Assembly: GCA_028818225.1 (NCBI GenBank)
Contig: JAPPOG010000006.1
Span: forward strand, 1 to 58,675
Source: Gammaproteobacteria bacterium
GTDB lineage: Bacteria > Pseudomonadota > Gammaproteobacteria > Pseudomonadales > Pseudohongiellaceae
Length of the DNA: 58,675 nucleotides
Direction: 5' to 3'
Shown: positions 1-8,183 of the stretch, piece by piece
Layout of the letters: each line of letters begins with the position of its first letter
How positions within the stretch are numbered: position 1 is the first letter of the stretch
Notes under the pieces: model-generated
Database searches by the model: none
Told to the model about the DNA's origin: nothing
What the model saw: only the letters and a program-made list of their open reading frames with translations
Program-made: the position numbers and the translations under genes

Positions 1-144
1 CAAGAAGCTGGTGCTACATGCGGTCATTTCGGTGAAGTTCCTGCGGGTGCAGATCCCCAGTTTTACGACCAGAATTTATTGATTGCTAATGAGACATTGT
101 ATCCCCAACTATTAACTCTGCTGCAGCAAGCGCAATCCCAATAA
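1..144 (+). CDS. C-terminal end of an unidentified protein (partial)
   Basis: The first frame is open from base 1 and ends at a TAA at 142-144, giving 47 residues of a C-terminus whose start lies outside the window. The fragment begins with a Gly/Ala/Cys/His-containing stretch and ends in a Gln-rich helix. I do not recognise a family in it. It reads in the same direction as the next gene but is separated from it by 225 bases. That gap has no open frame I can support and presumably holds the promoter of the gene at 370. Calling it coding rests only on the open frame and plausible composition. Confidence 0.5.
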   Translation, partial: QEAGATCGHFGEVPAGADPQFYDQNLLIANETLYPQLLTLLQQAQSQ

Positions 145-369
145 AGCCTGTATATTTCACTCGGTTAAGCGATTTTCCAAAAGCGGTGAAGCGAAACTTT
201 TACGATTGACGCAATACCTGCCAGATCGTAAGGTTAGTAGGTTTATTCAAGCTGTTTTCCGGTGTGGAAATCAGCACTCGAAAACCTTGGAAAATTTGGC
301 TGAAACCCTCAAGTTTAGGGGCTTTGAGACCGAATTGAGAAAGAATTAAATAGACTTGAGGAGAAGACA

Positions 370-2076
370 GTGGAAAAAGTGAACAAATCAGTAATTTCCC
401 TCCTGGCATTGATTCTGGCGCCTGCAATTGTGGTTGCCCAGGAACGAGTAGGAGATTTTTCACTTTTAGATCAGGATGGTTATCACCATGGAATGAGCTG
501 GTACGATGATCACAAAGCCATAGCCCTGCTTGTTCAGGCTAATGATAGTGACGCCACTACAGCTGCAATTCCTGCATTCAATGCACTTAAAGAGAAGTTC
601 GAAGAAGCTGGTATTGAGTTTCTGATGATCAATCCCATGGGGCGTAACAACCGTGCAGCGGTGCAGGCAAAAGTCGCTGAGTATGACGCAGATATACCAG
701 TACTTATGGATGATGCCCGCGTAGTTTCCCAAGCCCTTGGCATTGAGCGAACTGGTGAAGTCCTAATTTACGATCCGAAGCGATTCACAGTGGAATTCAA
801 GGGATCAGTGGCAGCGGCTGAAACTGCCATCGGGCAAATTCTTGCCGAGGAAACTGTTTCACCTGCTTTGGTTGAAACTTCTGGTTCAGCAATCACTTAT
901 GCAGCACAAGCAACACCTTCCTATGTTGCGGACATTGCCCCGGTCCTGGCAGAGCAATGTGCTACTTGTCATCGCGAAGGTGGCGTCGCGCCATTTGCGA
1001 TGGACAGCCACACCATGGTTCAGGGCTGGTCACCTATGATTCGCGAGGTATTAATGACCCGCCGTATGCCACCGGGTCAGATCGATGGTCATATCGGTGA
1101 ATTCATTAACGATCGATTGGTAGATACTGCAGATATTCGCAATATTATCGCCTGGGTTGATGCCGGTGCACCTAAAGACGGTGATCACGATCCACTCGCA
1201 GAGTTGGTATGGCCCGAGTCCAAATGGGCCTTTGGTGAGCCAGATATGATTCTGGACATTCCACCCACAACAGTGCCGGCAACCGGAAACGGTGTTTTCG
1301 TTAATGTGGAAGTTACTTTCGATATGCCGGAAGATCGATGGCTCCGTGGTAGCCAGATCATTGCTGGTGACCGAACAGTTCTTCACCACACCGTGAATCG
1401 CCTGGATTTTCCTGGTGAAGATAACCGCCGTGGTTTCCTCGGTGGCAGCGGTAACCGTGATAAGGCAAGTATCACTGCTTACATACCGGGCGATACGCCT
1501 GACCTTGACCCACCGAACACAGGTGGCCTGGTTAAGGCAGGCTCGGTGCTGCATCTGAACATGCACTACACACCCAATGGACGGGAAACCACTGATCATA
1601 GTCAGCTTGGCGTCTGGTTTTATCCATTAGGCGAAGTGCCTGAAGAAAGAATGTCGGGTGAGTGTGCATGTGTATTCCCGAATACCTGGACGACGATTCC
1701 TGCACAGGATCCAAACTTCGAACAGACCGCCAGCATCGTTATCGAAAACGATGCCCATATTCACAGCTATCTGCCGCACATGCATTTCCGTGGGAAGTAC
1801 ATGCGTTTCTACGCAGATTACCCGGATGGTTCTTCCGAAGAGCTAATTAACATCGCCAAGTACAATTACAACTGGCAACTCAGCTACACCTACGAAGAGC
1901 CAAAGTTTGTGCCAGGCGGAACCAGGATCACTGCTGTAGCAGCCTGGGATAACTCTCCGCAGAATCCGGCGAATCCTAATCCTGATCGTAATGTGGATTG
2001 GGGGAATGAGAGCTGGGACGAGATGTTTTTTGGAGCGGTATCCTGGAAAGACATCGATCAAGGCGGAGAGGATTAG
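370..2076 (+). CDS. Exported redoxin / cytochrome c / copper type II monooxygenase-like fusion protein
   Basis: 568 residues from a GTG start preceded by a purine-rich site (GAGGAGAAG). A signal peptide ends near residue 23 (VVAQ). Residues about 25-165 are a thioredoxin-fold redoxin domain that lacks the peroxidatic cysteine: its relative at 16228 has GCPIARIALP where this protein has a Ser/Asp/Ala stretch. Residues about 185-265 are a cytochrome c-like domain with a CATCH heme site at 197-201. The rest resembles the C-terminal domain of copper type II, ascorbate-dependent monooxygenases, with a run of His/Met ligand candidates (LHHT, LHLNMHYTPNG, LPHMHFRGK). It should act in the periplasm. 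The reaction is unknown; the architecture suggests electron delivery from heme to a copper site. A terminator follows directly. Confidence 0.8.
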   Translation: MEKVNKSVISLLALILAPAIVVAQERVGDFSLLDQDGYHHGMSWYDDHKAIALLVQANDSDATTAAIPAFNALKEKFEEAGIEFLMINPMGRNNRAAVQAKVAEYDADIPVLMDDARVVSQALGIERTGEVLIYDPKRFTVEFKGSVAAAETAIGQILAEETVSPALVETSGSAITYAAQATPSYVADIAPVLAEQCATCHREGGVAPFAMDSHTMVQGWSPMIREVLMTRRMPPGQIDGHIGEFINDRLVDTADIRNIIAWVDAGAPKDGDHDPLAELVWPESKWAFGEPDMILDIPPTTVPATGNGVFVNVEVTFDMPEDRWLRGSQIIAGDRTVLHHTVNRLDFPGEDNRRGFLGGSGNRDKASITAYIPGDTPDLDPPNTGGLVKAGSVLHLNMHYTPNGRETTDHSQLGVWFYPLGEVPEERMSGECACVFPNTWTTIPAQDPNFEQTASIVIENDAHIHSYLPHMHFRGKYMRFYADYPDGSSEELINIAKYNYNWQLSYTYEEPKFVPGGTRITAVAAWDNSPQNPANPNPDRNVDWGNESWDEMFFGAVSWKDIDQGGED

Positions 2077-2101
2077 CGCTTAGTCGCCCAGGTTAGATAA
2101 C

Positions 2102-2138
2102 AAAAACCCGGTTGAGTTATGTCTCAACCGGGTTTTTT
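2102..2138. terminator. Rho-independent terminator, bidirectional
   Basis: A perfect 12-bp stem (2105-2116 with 2123-2134) around a 6-base loop is flanked by an A-run and a T-run. It lies 26 bases after the stop at 2076 and 52 bases before the stop of the convergent gene at 2190, so it can serve both strands. Confidence 0.9.
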
Positions 2139-2189
2139 GTGCCTGGGACGCACTGGCTGCTCGCAGCCGCCAGGTTCAATCCCACAGAG

Positions 2190-2684
2190 CTAGAGTATCT
2201 CAAATATATCGTAAGCAACTTGGCCGTCGACTTGTTTAGACTTGCCGACAAAGACTCGATGATTAAGCCAATCATACTCTTCACTCGATGTTGTAAAACT
2301 CGGCGTAACCCGCCAATAAAGTCCACCATCTCCGGGAACAACCATGCCCTTATAAGTCATATAGATAATGGCACCGTCATCGGTTTCCAGGGTGATGCGC
2401 ACATCCAGGCTAGAGTGACCGGAAACCTGGGTAATCCAATCAGCACCGCCATCATGAACTGTTCCGCTCAATCGTGGACCGGAAAAGGTTCCACCAGTTA
2501 CCGGTGCTATTCGGGTGTGGCCTGCATCTAGTTGTGAATCAACATCCAGCAAGAGTTCAAACGCGAATTGCGATTCCAGATCGCTGGCAGGGGATTGAGC
2601 AGATGCCATGTGGGTTGCTCCTGTTAGCGCAATTATGGAAAAGAGTGGAATAACCACGCGAAATTCTTTGAGTAGATTAATCAT
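2190..2684 (-). CDS. Exported DUF3237 domain protein
   Basis: 164 residues with a clear signal peptide ending around residue 29 (MASAQ). The mature part matches what I know of DUF3237 (UPF0311) proteins: a small beta-barrel with FELLLDVD near the start, a GGTFSGPRLSG segment and DDGAIIYMTYKGM. The biochemical role of this family is not established; members often sit in catabolic or transporter operons. A good ribosome site (GGAGA) lies 6 bases before the ATG. It is the third gene of a minus-strand run LysR-RND-DUF3237, 45 bases after the transporter, so co-transcription is likely. Family call is fairly sure, function open. Confidence 0.8.
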   Translation of the reverse strand: MINLLKEFRVVIPLFSIIALTGATHMASAQSPASDLESQFAFELLLDVDSQLDAGHTRIAPVTGGTFSGPRLSGTVHDGGADWITQVSGHSSLDVRITLETDDGAIIYMTYKGMVVPGDGGLYWRVTPSFTTSSEEYDWLNHRVFVGKSKQVDGQVAYDIFEIL

Positions 2685-2729
2685 TATTATTCTCCTTCTT
2701 GGCAGATGGCCAATAATAGATTGATCAGC

Positions 2730-5051
2730 TTAAGAAGTCACAGCCTCGATATGCCTAAATTTGTTATCGAAGCGCTTGAGTATGGTAGGCAAATAAATCA
2801 GGTCTAACACCAGGGCCAATACGACAATTGGAACTAACAGCTTGGCAGATTGCTGAAAATAGAGCGTATTGGCAAAGATCATTACCGTTGTACCAAAGGC
2901 CAACACCGCGGTGGTAATAGTTAATGCAGGACCGGCAATTTTTATGGAATGAGCTACAGCACCCGCCTTATCAGCACCTGAGCGCCGACCTTCCAGGTAA
3001 TGGCTAAGAATATGCACAGTGTCATCAACCACCATGCCAATACTTATGCTGAAAACCATCATGACAAACGGGTCGAGTTGACCAATAAAAAGCGCCCATA
3101 AGCCAAATACGATAGTGGCCGGTAGTAAATTGGGCACTACGCTTAACACGCCGAAATAGAGGCTGCGAAAACCTACTATGAGGCTCAACGTAATCAGCAG
3201 AAGACTGATCGAATAGCCCTGCAACAGCTCAATCGTAACCAGTTCGTCCATGCGGGCAAACAACAAGATGCCACTGCCGTGAATTAACTCGGCCGAAGAG
3301 AATGTTTCGCTGAATCTTTCAGTAATTCGCTCATCCAGATCAATAATCTCTTGATTAGACATTGGTGCGGCGTTAACCGTCAAAGTGAGATAGGAATTAT
3401 CGTCATTCAGAAAATTGGATAGCGGCAAATAATTTTGCTCTACCATTCGATAGGCGTTTAGATAATTAGCGTTAGTTTCCTTTTCCTCAGGCAATAAGAA
3501 ATACGATTCGTCATTATCGTTAACGATCTGATTAATAGTCTTGAGTACTTCTGTGACGCTTATTATCGACTCTACATCTTCCTGTTCTGTCAGCCAGCTT
3601 GAAAATTCATCAACCTGGGATAAAAACTGCGGATCGATAGCGCCTTCCTCAGAATAGCTATTAATTCCATAAGTGATCGCAGGGCCCCGATTCATATGCT
3701 CATTAACCAGATCGGAGTACAGTTTTAGATCGGAATCAGAGGCGATGTAATCCAATCGATCAAAATCAGTTTCATTAAGTGGTAAAAGCAGTATACAAAC
3801 TATTGCAAGCGCGCTACATCCAATGAAAATTTTCTTATCCTGCTTATGAGTGAAGTCGATAACCTGCTGTAGCTCCTTTTGCAGAAAAGACACGCCGGAT
3901 TGCGCTGTGCTTTTGGCAGTTTTGGAAAACCAGATCAGCAGGGTTGGCATCATCATTAAGGTAAGCAGATAAGAAAAAGCAATGCCGAGAGCAACTATGC
4001 GTCCGAAGTCCTGTACAGCAGGAGAAGAACACATATTCAGGGAAGAAAAGCCGATTGCGGTTGTTAAGGCTGCGAGAGTAACCGGTTGAAAGTTATAAGC
4101 CATACTGTGGCGCATTGCATCGAGCTTTTTTTGACCCTTGTGTAATGCCTGCTTATAAATTGAGATTATATGCACACTCGTGGCGACGGAAATTACCACA
4201 ACAACCAGAGGTGCCATAATTGAAATATTGTTAAAGGAGAAATCCAGGAATCCCAGTGCACCAACTGTGCTCACAATGGTAAATCCAACGTGAGTAAGAA
4301 TGCATGCGCCCAATGCTATAGATTTGAAGCAAAAGCAGATCACCAGTACGCAAAGCAGCACTACAATTGGCAGCAGGCTCGTGAGGTCAGCAATCATAGC
4401 TTCCTGGCTATCCTTTTCCAGTAGCACATCGGCGTTTGCGAAGAGATCTACACCAGGATGATTTGTTCTTAACTGTTCCTGAACCGTCAATAGTGCATCT
4501 GCGATTTCTATTCGCTCGACATTACTTGCGTCATTAGAGTCCAAAGTAATTACCGCAAAGGTAAGCTTGCCATTGCGTGAAAGCAGATTGCTGGTCAGTA
4601 GCTGATCACTGGTAGCGGTTTCACTAACTTCTACCAGCTCAGCTTCTGAATATTCACTCAGATCTTTGCTGAACAGGCGACGTTGTGTTTCTGGTGCGGT
4701 GTATTCCAGTATGCTGGTTAAGCCGCGAATACGTGGAATAACGATGAATATTTCTTCCAGCTCCTGGATTGCACCGAGTATCTGTGGAGTGAATACGGTC
4801 TCACCATCCTCGGCGATGAACGCAAATCTGATTTCAGAGCCGCTAGGAAACTGCTCTTCAAGTAAATCCATTTCATCCAAGTAAGGGTCGCTTTCTGATA
4901 GTAGCGCGCTAAGGGAAGTGTCGAATGAAGTGTGGAGTATTCCAGTGCCAAGCAATGCAGTCAGTAACGTAGCAATAGCGAGTAGCACATAGCGCTGAGC
5001 TATTGTAAAAGTTGCAACGCTTTGAGATATGGTCGGATTGTTTGTATCCAT
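2730..5051 (-). CDS. RND-superfamily (MMPL-type) exporter
   Basis: 773 residues with the symmetric two-fold RND layout. There is one N-terminal membrane helix (about 25-45), a periplasmic loop, a bundle of five helices (about 225-380), a second single helix near 410, a second periplasmic loop and a final five-helix bundle (about 620-760). GMVVDDTVHIL in the fourth helix of the second half carries the Asp pair expected for proton coupling. The size and lack of long loops fit the single-subunit MMPL/hydrophobe exporters rather than tripartite HAE1 pumps; substrates are often lipids or hopanoid-like molecules, but nothing here fixes the cargo. It begins 9 bases after a LysR gene and precedes the DUF3237 gene. 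Confidence 0.88.
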   Translation of the reverse strand: MDTNNPTISQSVATFTIAQRYVLLAIATLLTALLGTGILHTSFDTSLSALLSESDPYLDEMDLLEEQFPSGSEIRFAFIAEDGETVFTPQILGAIQELEEIFIVIPRIRGLTSILEYTAPETQRRLFSKDLSEYSEAELVEVSETATSDQLLTSNLLSRNGKLTFAVITLDSNDASNVERIEIADALLTVQEQLRTNHPGVDLFANADVLLEKDSQEAMIADLTSLLPIVVLLCVLVICFCFKSIALGACILTHVGFTIVSTVGALGFLDFSFNNISIMAPLVVVVISVATSVHIISIYKQALHKGQKKLDAMRHSMAYNFQPVTLAALTTAIGFSSLNMCSSPAVQDFGRIVALGIAFSYLLTLMMMPTLLIWFSKTAKSTAQSGVSFLQKELQQVIDFTHKQDKKIFIGCSALAIVCILLLPLNETDFDRLDYIASDSDLKLYSDLVNEHMNRGPAITYGINSYSEEGAIDPQFLSQVDEFSSWLTEQEDVESIISVTEVLKTINQIVNDNDESYFLLPEEKETNANYLNAYRMVEQNYLPLSNFLNDDNSYLTLTVNAAPMSNQEIIDLDERITERFSETFSSAELIHGSGILLFARMDELVTIELLQGYSISLLLITLSLIVGFRSLYFGVLSVVPNLLPATIVFGLWALFIGQLDPFVMMVFSISIGMVVDDTVHILSHYLEGRRSGADKAGAVAHSIKIAGPALTITTAVLAFGTTVMIFANTLYFQQSAKLLVPIVVLALVLDLIYLPTILKRFDNKFRHIEAVTS

Positions 5052-5059
5052 AAAGTTTT

Positions 5060-5944
5060 TTACTTGGTAATGCTTTTACAGTGGTCTATCCAGCTTTGCA
5101 CGCCACTGCTTAAAAATTTCTGTTTATGCAAAATAAAATAGAATTTTCTCTTCCAGTCTCGTTGTGGCGCGTATAGAGGAATCAAAGTTCCGCGTTTAAA
5201 CGCGTCGAGCAGTGTTAGTTCAGACAGGCAACCGATTCCCAGACCTGCCTCTACAGCTCGCTTAATTCCTTCCGTATGTTGTAACTCTAACCTTAGATCG
5301 ATATTAGCTAATAAACCACTCATGGCCCGATCAAATGCCTGTCGCGTGCCGGAACCTTTTTCTCGGACAATCCAATGCGCTTGTTGCAATTCCTTATCGC
5401 TTAATTTCTTTCTTTTCGCCAGTGGATGTTTTGGCGAGCAGAATAATACCAGTTTATCGTCACGCCAGAATCTGACATCGAGATCTGCTTCCTGTAATTC
5501 ACCTTCTATTAGGCCGATGTCTAGTTCGAAATTTTGCACCTTATTGGCAATGGCTTGAGTATTTTCAACGATCAATTCCAGCTGCGCGGAAGGATGGTCT
5601 TGCATAAAGTTCGCCACAATACCGATTGCCAGATAATTGCCAATAGTCAGAGTCGCACCAACTTTCAGCTCGCCTACATCAGAGTGATGTGTCAATGCAC
5701 TTTCGATCTGTTCAGCCTGTGAGATCAGGGCTGCAGCCTGTGGTCTTAGCAGTGCACCCTGTTCATTGAGTTGCAGTCGTTTTCCGACTCGGTCAAATAA
5801 AGCAATATCGAAACGAGATTCCAGTTCTTTCAAGGCAGTACTGGCCGCCGATTGCGACATGGAAAGCTCAGCAGCCGCCAGGCTGACATTCTCATGGCTG
5901 GCCACTGCCAGGAATACCTGCAGTTGTTTGAGGGTGAAATGCAT
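5060..5944 (-). CDS. finR: LysR-family transcriptional regulator (FinR-like)
   Basis: 294 residues. A winged helix-turn-helix occupies about residues 3-62 (LKQLQVFLAVASHENVSLAA, then SQSAASTALKELE), followed by a periplasmic-binding-like effector domain to the end. Divergent placement beside an fpr gene matches the finR-fprA pair of Pseudomonas, where the LysR protein activates fpr under redox stress; the symbol rests on that context and should be taken as provisional. The gene is also only 9 bases upstream of the RND exporter on the same strand, so it may instead or additionally control that operon. A dyad with LysR-box geometry lies at 5956-5972. Confidence 0.8.
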   Translation of the reverse strand: MHFTLKQLQVFLAVASHENVSLAAAELSMSQSAASTALKELESRFDIALFDRVGKRLQLNEQGALLRPQAAALISQAEQIESALTHHSDVGELKVGATLTIGNYLAIGIVANFMQDHPSAQLELIVENTQAIANKVQNFELDIGLIEGELQEADLDVRFWRDDKLVLFCSPKHPLAKRKKLSDKELQQAHWIVREKGSGTRQAFDRAMSGLLANIDLRLELQHTEGIKRAVEAGLGIGCLSELTLLDAFKRGTLIPLYAPQRDWKRKFYFILHKQKFLSSGVQSWIDHCKSITK

Positions 5945-5955
5945 AGCCTACAGTA

Positions 5956-5972
5956 TATCTAATAAATAGATA
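5956..5972. promoter_or_regulatory. Candidate LysR operator between finR-like gene and fpr
   Basis: TATCTA-N5-TAGATA is a 6-bp perfect inverted repeat and contains the T-N11-A core typical of LysR sites. It lies 11 bases before the LysR start and 77 bases before the fpr start in a very AT-rich divergent promoter region. Assignment to this regulator is inference. Confidence 0.5.
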
Positions 5973-6049
5973 ATATATATAAATATAATCAATTTTACAG
6001 ATATTAGCTGAGCTTCTAAACTCCCGGGCCTTCAAGTCAGGAAGCAATC

Positions 6050-6820
6050 ATGGCCAATTTATCCACCCAGGCAGTAACCGATGTCCATCACTGGAATGAA
6101 TCATTGTTCAGCTTTAAAACCACCAGGGATCAATCTTTGCGTTTTGAAAATGGACACTTTGTTATGTTGGGCCTTGAGATTGAAGGTAAACCCCTGATGC
6201 GCGCCTACAGTATTGCTAGCCCGAACTATGATGAAGAACTGGAATTCTTGAGTATTAAAGTTCCAGACGGCCCGCTTACTTCAAAATTGCAGAACATTAA
6301 AGTCGGTGACGAATTATTAGTGAGCAGTAAACCAACAGGGACACTGGTAGTCGATCATCTGCTGGAAGGTCGCAATCTCTATCTCATCAGCACCGGAACT
6401 GGTCTCGCACCTTTCATTAGCATCATTCAGGATCCAGCGACTTACGAAAGATTCGACAAAATCCTTCTTACTCATGGAGTACGCTACCAGAGTGAGCTTG
6501 CTTATCAAGATTTGATACAAGAGCAACTACCGCAAAATGAATACTTCGGCAAAGAAGTAAAGGCACAGCTCATTTACTATCCCACCGTTACTCGAGAAAA
6601 GTTTCGCAATCAAGGTCGCCTTACTGATCTTATGACCTCAGGGAAGCTATTCGCCGACATTCAGCAACCCAAACCTGATCCCAAGCTTGATCGCTTTATG
6701 ATCTGCGGTAGTCCAAGTATGCTGAAAGATACCTGTGCAATTCTGGATGGCTGGGGCTTCGCAGAGTCGCGGCAGGGAATAAAAGCACATTACGTGATTG
6801 AGCGCGCTTTTGTAGAGTAA
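6050..6820 (+). CDS. fpr: Ferredoxin/flavodoxin--NADP(+) reductase
   Basis: 256 residues, the usual length of bacterial subclass-I Fpr. Residues 1-100 form the FAD domain, with the RxYS motif (RAYS, 51-54) that holds the flavin. The NADP domain has GTGLAPF at 116-122 and a CGSPSM segment near 222. The C-terminus (HYVIERAFVE) is the conserved tail stacking on FAD. The enzyme moves electrons between NADPH and ferredoxin or flavodoxin in the cytoplasm. It is divergent from a LysR regulator and converges on the aromatic cluster, 12 bases from the DapA-like gene. No ferredoxin or dedicated reductase is encoded beside the Rieske oxygenase at 12275, so this protein could serve it; that is inference. 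Confidence 0.92.
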   Translation: MANLSTQAVTDVHHWNESLFSFKTTRDQSLRFENGHFVMLGLEIEGKPLMRAYSIASPNYDEELEFLSIKVPDGPLTSKLQNIKVGDELLVSSKPTGTLVVDHLLEGRNLYLISTGTGLAPFISIIQDPATYERFDKILLTHGVRYQSELAYQDLIQEQLPQNEYFGKEVKAQLIYYPTVTREKFRNQGRLTDLMTSGKLFADIQQPKPDPKLDRFMICGSPSMLKDTCAILDGWGFAESRQGIKAHYVIERAFVE

Positions 6821-6832
6821 AGCGATCGCGCT

Positions 6833-7717
6833 TTAAATCAGGCCGGCCCGTTCCAGTACGCAATCCAATCTTTGTTCCAATTCCGCAGTCGCTGGTGACA
6901 TCGGTAATCGATGTTCGTTGTTGGGCAAGAGACCCATGCGTTTCATCATATATTTTATCGGAATGGGATTAGTGTCATAAAACACTGACTGGTTCAGCTC
7001 GAACAATTGATGGTGCAGAGATTTACCTTTTTCCAGGTCATTATCCCAAACCGCCTGGCACATGTCGGAAAGTATTGCAGGGCGCAGATTTCCTACGGCA
7101 TTCATTAACCCAGCAGCACCAATAGCCAGTTCCGGAAAACTCAGTTCTTCCAAACCAACGAATACCTGAAATTCAGGGAATTCAGCCAGACATTGAGAAA
7201 CAAAACCCAGATCATTAACCGCATGCTTCATACCGATAAATGTAGGCGATTTCTCTTTTAGTTCTTTAATGGTGTCAATGGAGATGGAAACTGCTGCGCG
7301 GCCGGGAATGTGGTAAATCAACCAGGGAATTTCTATGCCTTGTGTCACTTCCAGGTAGTATTCGATGATTCCGCGCTGGGGTGGTCTTATGTAATAAGGC
7401 GTGACTATTAGTAAGGCGTCAGCCCCGGCGTTGACTGCGTGCCTGGTGAGCGCCCTGGTTTCGACCAGCGAGTGCGAACCCGTGGCAGCTACTATCGGAA
7501 TGGATTTATTCGCGGCTATAATTGCACAGTCGACTAACTGGTTCCTTTCATCAACAGTGAGAGTAGATGGTTCCGCCGAAGTGCCATTGACCAATATGCC
7601 ATGGGAGCCTTCATTAACGTGAAACTCTATCAATTTGCAGTAGCAATCGAAATCGACTTTCCCACTACTAAAGGGAGTGATTACCGGCGGGATTGATCCC
7701 TTAATGTCTATGGTCAT
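6833..7717 (-). CDS. DapA-family aldolase/lyase of the aromatic cluster
   Basis: 294 residues forming the N-acetylneuraminate lyase/dihydrodipicolinate synthase TIM barrel. The Schiff-base lysine is K164 (GMKHA), the partner tyrosine Y135 (YHIPGR), and the substrate loop reads GTSAEPSTL (45-53) instead of the GTTGESPTL of true DapA. That loop change and the position in an hpa-like operon argue against lysine biosynthesis. A plausible role is the aldol cleavage normally done by HpaI (2,4-dihydroxyhept-2-ene-1,7-dioate to pyruvate and succinate semialdehyde), but the exact substrate is not shown by sequence. It is the last gene of the minus-strand run FAH-hpaR-dapA, 16 bases after hpaR. Confidence 0.85.
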   Translation of the reverse strand: MTIDIKGSIPPVITPFSSGKVDFDCYCKLIEFHVNEGSHGILVNGTSAEPSTLTVDERNQLVDCAIIAANKSIPIVAATGSHSLVETRALTRHAVNAGADALLIVTPYYIRPPQRGIIEYYLEVTQGIEIPWLIYHIPGRAAVSISIDTIKELKEKSPTFIGMKHAVNDLGFVSQCLAEFPEFQVFVGLEELSFPELAIGAAGLMNAVGNLRPAILSDMCQAVWDNDLEKGKSLHHQLFELNQSVFYDTNPIPIKYMMKRMGLLPNNEHRLPMSPATAELEQRLDCVLERAGLI

Positions 7718-7733
7718 GGTTATAACCGCATTC

Positions 7734-8168
7734 CTAAGCTTCCAAACTCGAATTCAGCGCCACTAGTTGTTTGAGTAAATCATTTAGCGCTTTTTTACCT
7801 ACTTTCCTTTCGATTGAGCGATAAATTTTTTCTGAATCAGGCACCACCTGTTGGAATTTTCTCTGGCCTTTTGCACTCAAACTGATTAATACCTTGCGCT
7901 GATCTTCTTTATCTCTATCCCGTTTCACCAATCCTTCTTCTTCAAGGTTCTTCAGGATACGCGTGAGGCTAGGTGGCAGAATCATGCTCTGTTGGGACAG
8001 TTCAAACGCTTCTATATTATTCTGGCTTGCCAGCACGCGAATCACCCGCCACTGCTGATCAGTTAGCCCGAATGAACGAAGCATGGGCCTGAATAAAGCC
8101 ATCGCTGACTCTCTTGCCAGCAAAAGTTGCATCGGCAGGCTGCGATTAATTTTCCTCAGATTTGCCAT
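7734..8168 (-). CDS. hpaR: MarR-family repressor HpaR of homoprotocatechuate genes
   Basis: 144 residues, one winged helix-turn-helix domain flanked by dimerisation helices. LPMQLLLARESAMALFRPML at the N-terminus, FGLTDQQWRVIRVL and ILPPSLTRILKNLE in the recognition region are characteristic of HpaR, the repressor of the 4-hydroxyphenylacetate/homoprotocatechuate meta operon. The wing contains RDRDKEDQRKVLISLSAKG. It sits 15 bases after the FAH-family gene in the same operon and is expected to repress both divergent operons through palindromes in the 9045-9162 gap. Confidence 0.85.
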   Translation of the reverse strand: MANLRKINRSLPMQLLLARESAMALFRPMLRSFGLTDQQWRVIRVLASQNNIEAFELSQQSMILPPSLTRILKNLEEEGLVKRDRDKEDQRKVLISLSAKGQRKFQQVVPDSEKIYRSIERKVGKKALNDLLKQLVALNSSLEA

Positions 8169-8183
8169 GACAGTGATTGGCTC

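Noticed and set aside
1051..1599. 182-codon minus-strand frame
   Set aside because: Antisense shadow of the fusion gene at 370 with a His/Cys-rich, non-protein-like composition.
2112..2531. 139-codon plus-strand open frame
   Set aside because: Lies antisense to the well-supported DUF3237 gene, has no ribosome site, and its sequence resembles nothing.
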